NCBI GenBank assembly: GCA_019120475.1
Contig: DWVA01000052.1
Coordinates: forward strand, 1-10,690
Origin: Candidatus Blautia intestinipullorum
GTDB taxonomy: Bacteria > Bacillota > Clostridia > Lachnospirales > Lachnospiraceae
Direction of reading: 5' to 3'
DNA: 10,690 nucleotides
Position 1 is the first letter of the stretch, and each line of letters starts with the position of its first letter. The notes under the pieces were generated by a model that was not told where the DNA came from, searched no databases, and was given only the letters and a program-made list of their open reading frames with translations. Positions 6,870-10,690 of this stretch are shown here, in pieces. Made by a program: the position numbers and the translations under genes.

Positions 6870-7865
6870 TTGTATGATTATGGACTCAGTATCCTGGAAC
6901 AATACGCTTTGACGGCAAAAACTGCCTCCCGCATCAGAGGAGCGCTTCTCTGTCATACGGAGAAGGGACCTGTGATCATCAGGGAGTTCAGAGGCTCCGA
7001 AAAGAAACTGGTCAAGCAGCAGGAGCTTCTGTGTACAGTGGAACAGAAAGGATATCAGGTGGACAGCTATCTTCTGAATGAAGAGGGCGGGCTGGTAAGC
7101 CGGGACCGGGACAATATACCTTATACAGTACAGCGCTGGTATGAAGGCCGGGAATGTGACACCAGGTCAAGGGAGGATATTCTGAAAGGGGTCAGGACTC
7201 TGGCAAATATACATAAGGAGATGAGACTTCCTGTGGTGGAATATTACAAAGAACCTGACCTGAGAGACGAGTACAGACGCCATAATCAGGAAATGAAAAA
7301 AATCCGTAAATTTATCCGAAGAAAATCTCCGTCCTGTGCCTTTGAAAAGGAATTTCTTTTCAGTGTGGAGGAATTCTTGGAAAAAGGAGAGGAAGCGCTG
7401 GAGATGCTGTCGGGATCCGGGTACGAAAAACTGAGATCCCAGGCCTGGGAGAAGGGGACGATTTGCCATGGGGAATACAATCAGCATAATGTTCTCATCC
7501 TTGGACGGGAAACAGCGGTGGTGAATTTCAGCCATTGGGGATTTGACATACAGATGGCGGATCTTTACCGTTTTATGAGAAAAATTCTTGAGAAATATAA
7601 CTGGGATTCCGGACTGGCGGAAGAAATGCTGGAATGCTACGGAAAAGAGCAGCCGATTTCTCCGGAGGAATGGAGATATCTTCAGATACGTTTCACTTAT
7701 CCGGATAAATACTGGAAGATCGCAAACTATTATTACTCGCATAACAAAGCCTGGATCTCCGAAAAAAATACAGAAAAGCTTAAGGACATTATCCGGCAGA
7801 AGGAGCGTTGGGACAGGTTTGGGCGGGAATGTTTTGGAAGGTTCCTTTCTTTTCCGGGAGAATAG
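6870..7865 (+). CDS. CotS-family spore coat protein, kinase-like fold with altered catalytic residues
   Basis: A 331-residue protein of the CotS/CotI-like branch of the protein-kinase-like (choline kinase type) fold, expected on the spore surface and made in the mother cell. An N-lobe (about 5-95) with YTVQRWYEG at the hinge is followed by a helical lobe. The catalytic loop reads CHGEYNQHN (199-207), where the usual HGD aspartate is E202. The metal-binding segment reads AVVNFSHWGFDIQMADLYRF (216-235), where the usual aspartate before F is N219; the later structural D231 is kept. ATP phosphotransfer is therefore doubtful and a structural or binding role more likely. The start is TTG 6870, backed by AGGGGG at 6856-6861; the ATG at 6853 is out of frame. 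A CATAAGATA element upstream fits sporulation control. Which coat protein name applies cannot be decided here. Confidence 0.8.
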   Translation: MYDYGLSILEQYALTAKTASRIRGALLCHTEKGPVIIREFRGSEKKLVKQQELLCTVEQKGYQVDSYLLNEEGGLVSRDRDNIPYTVQRWYEGRECDTRSREDILKGVRTLANIHKEMRLPVVEYYKEPDLRDEYRRHNQEMKKIRKFIRRKSPSCAFEKEFLFSVEEFLEKGEEALEMLSGSGYEKLRSQAWEKGTICHGEYNQHNVLILGRETAVVNFSHWGFDIQMADLYRFMRKILEKYNWDSGLAEEMLECYGKEQPISPEEWRYLQIRFTYPDKYWKIANYYYSHNKAWISEKNTEKLKDIIRQKERWDRFGRECFGRFLSFPGE

Positions 7866-7868
7866 GTG

Positions 7869-7874
7869 TATAAT
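7869..7874 (+). promoter_or_regulatory. Possible -10 element upstream of mazG
   Basis: A perfect TATAAT begins 3 bases after the coat-gene stop and about 47 bases before the mazG ATG. No -35 of quality is seen at the right spacing, so this rests on the hexamer alone. Vegetative expression of mazG would otherwise need read-through from the sporulation gene. Confidence 0.35.
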
Positions 7875-7920
7875 AAGAAAAACAAAAGGCAGAGTGCGCT
7901 GCGGAAAAATGAGGAAAAAA

Positions 7921-8307
7921 ATGCAGGATTTTGATGAATTTATGGATGTGGTCCGGAGGATACGAAAAGAATGCCCATGGGACAGTGTACAGACACACGA
8001 AAGTCTGAAATCATGTCTGATAAATGAGGCAAATGAAGTGCTGGAAGGGATCGACCGTTTAGAACAGACACATGACAGTGAAAATCTTTGTGAAGAGCTG
8101 GGAGACGTGCTTTTCCAGGTGGCTCTTCACAGTGTGATCGCCCAGGAGGAGGGACTGTTTACAATAGAGGACGTTATTGCCGGAATTTCTTCAAAAATGA
8201 AATTCCGCCATCCGAAAATCTTCTCTCCACAGGACAAAGAGGCGGCCCGGCTTTCCTGGGAAGAACTGAAAAAAAGAGAAAAAGAAGAGAAATACAAAAT
8301 ACGTTGA
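7921..8307 (+). CDS. mazG: Stand-alone MazG nucleotide pyrophosphohydrolase
   Basis: A 128-residue all-helical NTP pyrophosphatase-type protein expected to hydrolyse (d)NTPs to monophosphates and pyrophosphate. Signatures are CPWDSVQTHESLKSCLINEA (18-37) and the metal motif ExxE...ExxD, with E36/E39 and E59/D62. Also present are FRHPKIF (95-101) and the C-terminal WEELKKREK (113-121). It is one MazG unit: no tandem repeat as in E. coli MazG (about 263 residues), and no tetrapyrrole-methylase domain as in Bacillus YabN. ATG 7921 is preferred because GAGGA lies 5 bases upstream; the in-frame ATG 7909 (4 residues longer) has a weaker site. Its position before hup, rqcP and yabP corresponds to yabN in Bacillus, supporting the call. 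Confidence 0.9.
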   Translation: MQDFDEFMDVVRRIRKECPWDSVQTHESLKSCLINEANEVLEGIDRLEQTHDSENLCEELGDVLFQVALHSVIAQEEGLFTIEDVIAGISSKMKFRHPKIFSPQDKEAARLSWEELKKREKEEKYKIR

Positions 8308-8345
8308 AAATGCTCTTTTTCGGGGAATAATTAAGGTGAAATGTC

Positions 8346-8374
8346 TTGACAAGCTATAGGAAAAGGTATATAAA
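8346..8374 (+). promoter_or_regulatory. Strong SigA promoter for hup
   Basis: A perfect TTGACA at 8346-8351, a 17-bp spacer, and TATAAA at 8369-8374 (5/6). This near-consensus promoter, about 70 nt ahead of the HU ribosome site, fits an abundant nucleoid protein. Confidence 0.8.
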
Positions 8375-8451
8375 TATTTAATAGCGTGTATTTGTCAGGA
8401 AGCATAAACGCAGAAATTTATAAGAAAGAGAGTTTTAGAGGAGGAAACACC

Positions 8452-8730
8452 ATGAATAAAACAGAGTTAGTAGCAGCAATGGCGAAAGAGACAAATCTTG
8501 CCAAGAAAGACGTAGAAGCAGTTTTAAAATCTTTCACCGATGTCGTGGCATCCGAGCTGAAAAAAGGTGGCAAAATCCAGTTAGTGGGCTTTGGTACTTT
8601 TGAAGTAAGCGAGAGAGCTGCAAGAGAGGGAAGAAATCCTCAGACTGGTGAAACCATGAAAATCGAAGCTTCCAAAGCACCGAAATTCAAAGCAGGAAAA
8701 GCTTTAAAAGATCTTGTAAACGAAAAATAA
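8452..8730 (+). CDS. hup: HU family DNA-binding protein
   Basis: A 92-residue histone-like nucleoid protein that bends and compacts DNA as a dimer. The start MNKTELVAAMA, the core GFGTFEVSERAAREGRNP (46-63) with the intercalating proline P63 in RNP, and the end KFKAGKALKDLVN (79-91) are classical HU, and length is normal. ATG 8452 has a strong AGGAGG at 8439-8444; a frame extending to 8386 has no site and lies in the leader. It has its own near-consensus promoter and a strong terminator, so it is mainly monocistronic although it sits between mazG and rqcP. IHF is unlikely given the phylum and sequence. Confidence 0.96.
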   Translation: MNKTELVAAMAKETNLAKKDVEAVLKSFTDVVASELKKGGKIQLVGFGTFEVSERAAREGRNPQTGETMKIEASKAPKFKAGKALKDLVNEK

Positions 8731-8744
8731 TAAAGAGTGCAGCA

Positions 8745-8771
8745 GGGAGAACGGCAGGTTCTCCCTTTTTT
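8745..8771 (+). terminator. Strong intrinsic terminator after hup
   Basis: GGGAGAAC (8745-8752) and GTTCTCCC (8758-8765) pair perfectly around a 5-nt loop and run into six T (8766-8771). The rqcP ribosome site starts 9 bases later, so rqcP depends on read-through or an unseen promoter. Confidence 0.93.
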
Positions 8772-8789
8772 CTATTTGCGGAGGTAAAC

Positions 8790-9029
8790 ATGAGACTGGA
8801 CAAATATTTGAAAATTTCCCGTCTGATCAAAAGACGGACAGTTGCCAATGAAGCCTGCGACGCCGGCCGTGTGCTGATCAATGACAAGCCTGCGAAGGCT
8901 TCCGCCCAGGTCAGATCAGGCGACGTCATTGAAATTCAGTTTGGCGGAAAGAACGTCCGGGTGGAAGTTCTGGAAGTGAAAGACACGGTGAGAAAAGAGG
9001 ATGCGGAGAGTATGTACCGTTATCTCTGA
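8790..9029 (+). CDS. rqcP: RqcP, S4-domain RNA-binding protein of ribosome quality control
   Basis: A 79-residue protein made of little more than one S4 RNA-binding domain: MRLDKYLKISRLIKRRTVAN opens it, followed by CDAGRVLINDKPAKASAQVR (23-42) and GDVIEIQFG (44-52). It corresponds to Bacillus YabO/RqcP, which binds 23S rRNA and tRNA on split 50S subunits and works with RqcH to add alanine tails to stalled nascent chains. Length and position (after the mazG/yabN equivalent, before yabP) match the Bacillus order closely. ATG 8790 has GGAGG at 8780-8784. Relatives such as Hsp15/HslR share the S4 fold, but gene order favours RqcP. The gene sits directly behind the hup terminator. Confidence 0.93.
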   Translation: MRLDKYLKISRLIKRRTVANEACDAGRVLINDKPAKASAQVRSGDVIEIQFGGKNVRVEVLEVKDTVRKEDAESMYRYL

Positions 9030-9056
9030 GGCAGGAGGTCTATTTGCCCTCTTTTT
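9028..9056 (+). terminator. Possible weak terminator after rqcP
   Basis: GAGGCA (9028-9033) can pair with TGCCCTC (9045-9051) with one bulged base, followed by five T (9052-9056). The stem is short and overlaps the rqcP stop and the proposed -35 of the yabP promoter. Confidence 0.35.
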
Positions 9057-9066
9057 CACATAGATT
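9038..9066 (+). promoter_or_regulatory. Candidate SigE-type promoter for yabPQ
   Basis: GTCTATT (9038-9044; 5/7 to kmATATT), 14 bp, then CATAGATT (9059-9066; 7/8 to CATACAnT). The start would fall near 9073, just ahead of the GAGAGGAGG ribosome site at 9083-9091. In Bacillus, yabP and yabQ belong to the SigE mother-cell regulon, which supports the reading. Confidence 0.55.
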
Positions 9067-9098
9067 AACAGTGGAAAGAGGCGAGAGGAGGCCGGACA

Positions 9099-9380
9099 GT
9101 GGAAGAGAAGAGAGTACTGTCTGCGCACCGGCTGACGCTGGTAAACCGTCAAAACGGCACAGTAACAGGCGTTCACGATATTCATTCTTTTAATGAAAGT
9201 GAGATCCTTCTGGAAACAGAGGCGGGAAAGCTTTCTGTAAAAGGAGAGGCGCTTCATGTAAAAAGACTGAACCTGGAAAAGGGAGAGGCGGATATAGAGG
9301 GAAAAATAGGGAGTCTTACATATCTTTCCAAAAACATGGGAAAAAAGGAAGACTCTCTCTTAAAAAGAATGTTCCGGTGA
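9099..9380 (+). CDS. yabP: Sporulation protein YabP
   Basis: A 93-residue soluble protein of the YabP family, near relatives of the YqfC proteins, needed for spore formation but of unknown biochemistry. Visible family marks are HRLTLVNRQNGTVTGVHDIH (10-29), ESEILLETEAGKLSVKGE (33-50) and LNLEKGEADIEGKIGSLTY (57-75), forming a small beta-rich domain. The start is GTG 9099, fixed by the strong GAGAGGAGG at 9083-9091. It is followed 3 nt later by yabQ, forming the standard yabPQ pair. A SigE-like promoter lies directly upstream. Confidence in the family is high because sequence and gene order agree. Confidence 0.94.
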   Translation: MEEKRVLSAHRLTLVNRQNGTVTGVHDIHSFNESEILLETEAGKLSVKGEALHVKRLNLEKGEADIEGKIGSLTYLSKNMGKKEDSLLKRMFR

Positions 9381-9383
9381 TCT

Positions 9384-9860
9384 ATGAGCGGATACATTAA
9401 ATATGAAGCGTTTCTTTTTCTCCTGGCTGTAGGAACAGGAGCTTTCCTTTTCCTGATCTATGAAGTCCTGCGCGTTTTAAGAGAACTGATACCCCATCAT
9501 CCGGCCGTTACGGCATGTGAAGATATTGGTTATTGGACGGCTGCGGGGATTTTTTTGTTTTCCGTGATCTACCGGTGCAATCAGGGGATCATCCGGTGTT
9601 TTTTCTTTCTGGGATGTATTTTCGGGGCGTGGCTGTGCAGTATTACGTTTGCGCCGCCGTTAAAAAAAGCTATGGAGACAGTGCTGGGAATTCCTGTGAA
9701 TTTTGTAAAATTTTCAACAAAGAGGTTGCTATTTTTCATCAAACGATGTAATATTTTTGTATGTTATTTGAGAAACCGGCAGGAAAGGACGAAGAAGAAA
9801 AGAAGCCTGAACAGAAAAAGGAGCAGTCGTGTTGAAAAAATCAAAAAAGCAGAAAAATAA
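9384..9860 (+). CDS. yabQ: Spore cortex biosynthesis membrane protein YabQ
   Basis: A 158-residue integral membrane protein of the mother cell; in Bacillus YabQ lies in the outer forespore membrane and is required for cortex formation. Three hydrophobic segments are visible at about residues 8-28, 47-64 and 67-90, and a fourth less hydrophobic stretch lies near 113-128. A very basic tail (about 129-158) follows, rich in lysine and arginine. ATG 9384 lies 3 nt after yabP and lacks a strong site, so translation is probably coupled. Its last 32 bases overlap the start of divIC. The assignment rests on topology plus gene order, since YabQ sequences diverge quickly. Confidence 0.9.
   Translation: MSGYIKYEAFLFLLAVGTGAFLFLIYEVLRVLRELIPHHPAVTACEDIGYWTAAGIFLFSVIYRCNQGIIRCFFFLGCIFGAWLCSITFAPPLKKAMETVLGIPVNFVKFSTKRLLFFIKRCNIFVCYLRNRQERTKKKRSLNRKRSSRVEKIKKAEK
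9726..9754 (+). promoter_or_regulatory. Possible vegetative promoter for divIC inside yabQ
   Basis: TTGCTA (9726-9731, 4/6), 17 bp, then TAATAT (9749-9754, 4/6). It is weak on its own. However, divIC is expected to be needed in vegetative cells while the upstream yabPQ promoter looks sporulation-specific, so a source of this kind is expected. Confidence 0.3.
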
Positions 9861-10146
9861 AAGAAAGATTGCAAACAACTATATAGGTATGGCTGCGATT
9901 TCTGGAGTGGCGCTGATCCTTCTGGGAAGTCTGGCGGTTGAAAGCGTAAATATGCGCGGACAGGTAGCTGTTTATGACGCCAGAGCTGCCGAACTGGAAG
10001 AAAAAATCGAGAATGAAAAAGAGCGTACAAAGGAGATTGACGCGCAGAAAGAATATATGGAAACGGACGAATATGCCGCCGAGGTGGCCAGAGACAGGCT
10101 GGGGCTTGTAAAGGACAATGAAATTGTGTTTGAAGAGGAAAAATAA
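9829..10146 (+). CDS. divIC: Septum formation initiator DivIC (FtsB-like)
   Basis: A 105-residue single-pass membrane protein of the divisome. It has a basic cytoplasmic start (2-17), one membrane segment (about 18-38), an extracytoplasmic coiled coil (about 42-76) and the family's closing motif YAAEVARDRLGLVKDNEIVF (82-101). DivIC pairs with FtsL and DivIB to activate septal wall synthesis. The start is GTG 9829 with AAGGAG at 9818-9823, overlapping yabQ by 32 bases; TTG 9832 would serve nearly as well. Position before spoIIE matches Bacillus, although the yabR gene found there between divIC and spoIIE is absent. FtsL is an alternative name for similar proteins, but gene order favours DivIC. 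Confidence 0.92.
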   Translation: MLKKSKKQKNKRKIANNYIGMAAISGVALILLGSLAVESVNMRGQVAVYDARAAELEEKIENEKERTKEIDAQKEYMETDEYAAEVARDRLGLVKDNEIVFEEEK

Positions 10147-10185
10147 GATATTTTGGTGAAAAGTTTTTTGGAATAATCGCCGCTG

Positions 10186-10219
10186 TTTGACAGATATTTT
10201 ATTCTTTCTCCCCTATAAT
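10186..10219 (+). promoter_or_regulatory. Spo0A-type promoter of spoIIE with 21-bp spacer
   Basis: A perfect TTGACA (10187-10192) and perfect TATAAT (10214-10219) are separated by 21 bp, not 17. TTTGACA (10186-10192) is, on the other strand, TGTCAAA, one mismatch from the Spo0A box TGTCGAA, and overlaps the -35. The Bacillus spoIIE and spoIIG promoters, activated by Spo0A~P with SigA, have the same kind of long spacer (21 and 22 bp). Confidence 0.8.
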
Positions 10220-10225
10220 AAGCAC

Positions 10226-10242
10226 TTAATGAAAGTCATTAA
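10226..10242 (+). repeat. Perfect palindrome at the spoIIE transcript start
   Basis: TTAATGA (10226-10232) and TCATTAA (10236-10242) form a 7-bp inverted repeat with a 3-nt loop. It starts 7 bases after the -10 and ends 2 bases before the GGGGAGGGG ribosome site. It could be a 5'-end hairpin or an operator; no known regulator is implied. Confidence 0.5.
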
Positions 10243-10256
10243 AGGGGAGGGGAAAT

Positions 10257-10690
10257 ATGCAGGAATGGATGATTGCCATGCTCGTGATCAGCATAATGCT
10301 GATTTTTCGGGACATGGCAAAAACTATTTTGACGGGGAGAAAGTCAAAAAAAGAGGAGGAGTTTCCTCTGAGGGAAAACCATCCCCAAAAAGAAAAAGTG
10401 GAACGCTACGCGGCGTCCTTTCAGAAGCTTGCAGATACCTTTTACGGGATGCCTTACCGGAAGGATTACCTTAGCGCCGGACAGGTTGAACAGATATTAA
10501 GGGATGCCGGCGAATGTATGTGCAGCCAGTGTTATCATCGGGAAATCTGCTGGGGAAAACAGAAAGATTCCCTGTACCGGGGCGGAGAAGCAATGATACG
10601 GGCACTGGAAGAGGGAGACGAGGATAAGGTTGAACAGATACGGGCAGAATGGGCGGAGTTCTGCGGAAAATCAGTCCAGTATCTGGAAAC
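10257..10690 (+). CDS. spoIIE: SpoIIE-type PP2C phosphatase, N-terminal part (3' end outside window)
   Basis: The frame from ATG 10257, after GGGGAGGGG, stays open to the window edge (144 residues). In Bacillus SpoIIE links asymmetric division to SigF activation by dephosphorylating SpoIIAA, using a C-terminal PP2C domain that is not visible here. Residues 4-18 form one short membrane segment, followed by a charged linker and then VERYAASFQKLADTFYGMPY (48-67), LSAGQVEQIL (72-81) and the cysteine cluster C87, C89, C92, C98 ending in CW. This resembles the cytoplasmic linker just before the phosphatase domain of SpoIIE. The roughly ten-span membrane domain that normally precedes this linker is missing. 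The Spo0A-like promoter and position after divIC support the call. Another SpoIIE-family phosphatase is the alternative. Confidence 0.82.
   Translation, partial: MQEWMIAMLVISIMLIFRDMAKTILTGRKSKKEEEFPLRENHPQKEKVERYAASFQKLADTFYGMPYRKDYLSAGQVEQILRDAGECMCSQCYHREICWGKQKDSLYRGGEAMIRALEEGDEDKVEQIRAEWAEFCGKSVQYLE

Noticed and set aside
7588..7920. 111-codon N-terminal extension of MazG
   Set aside because: It runs inside the coat-protein gene in another frame. The MazG domain begins at 7921, which has its own GAGGA site.
10130..10175. Possible terminator after divIC (AAATA...TATTT and nearby T runs)
   Set aside because: The stem is AT-only and about 5 bp, and no convincing hairpin precedes the T run at 10164-10169.
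10187..10474. 95-codon frame starting at TTG 10187
   Set aside because: Its 'start' is the -35 hexamer of the spoIIE promoter, and it overlaps the better-supported spoIIE frame, which has a strong ribosome site.
1..10690. Mobile elements, CRISPR repeats, tRNA or rRNA genes, toxin-antitoxin or defence genes
   Set aside because: No transposase, integrase, regularly spaced repeats, cloverleaf-like sequence or accessory gene was seen. Base composition and codon style look even, and gene order is that of core chromosome.

Overview
The window reads as ordinary core chromosome of a spore-forming Firmicute. Lachnospiraceae (Clostridium cluster XIVa) or a close relative is most likely. Reasons: moderate GC; strong AGGAGG ribosome sites; a T-box riboswitch; a short, zinc-site, archaeal/eukaryotic-type ProS; and the sporulation/division cluster mazG-hup-rqcP-yabP-yabQ-divIC-spoIIE, which matches the yabN-yabO-yabP-yabQ-divIC...spoIIE order of Bacillus. 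All genes lie on the + strand. I see no mobile element, CRISPR array, tRNA, rRNA or phage gene.

Region 1 (2-787) is the 3' end of a DUF2298-type polytopic membrane protein. Region 2 (about 826-3584) is one transcription unit with its own promoter: a small HD-domain protein, a Sua5-type threonylcarbamoyl-AMP synthase (t6A tRNA modification), ribose-5-phosphate isomerase B and a ComEB-type dCMP deaminase. It ends in a terminator that contains the last stop codon. Region 3 (3598-6771) has a vegetative promoter, a T-box leader whose best specifier reading is CCG (proline), proS, a one-base gap, the CCA-adding enzyme gene, and a terminator. Uncharged tRNA-Pro would therefore control both proline charging and CCA addition.

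Region 4 (6808-7865) is a CotS-type spore-coat kinase-fold protein behind a mother-cell-sigma-like promoter. Both acidic catalytic residues of its kinase fold are replaced. Region 5 (7921-10690) holds a stand-alone MazG, HU with a near-consensus promoter and strong terminator, RqcP (ribosome quality control), YabP and YabQ behind a SigE-like promoter, DivIC, and the start of spoIIE, which runs off the window edge.

The most interesting part is the regulation, not new proteins. The spoIIE promoter has TTGACA and TATAAT separated by 21 bp, with a one-mismatch Spo0A box over the -35. This reproduces the unusual geometry of the Bacillus Spo0A-activated spoIIE promoter. The SpoIIE reading frame starts with a single membrane segment and goes straight into the cytoplasmic linker, so the multi-span membrane domain of Bacillus SpoIIE is absent at this locus. 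I found no convincing undescribed system. The only gene-free stretch over 300 bases (3572-3979) is filled by the comEB terminator, a promoter and the T-box leader.
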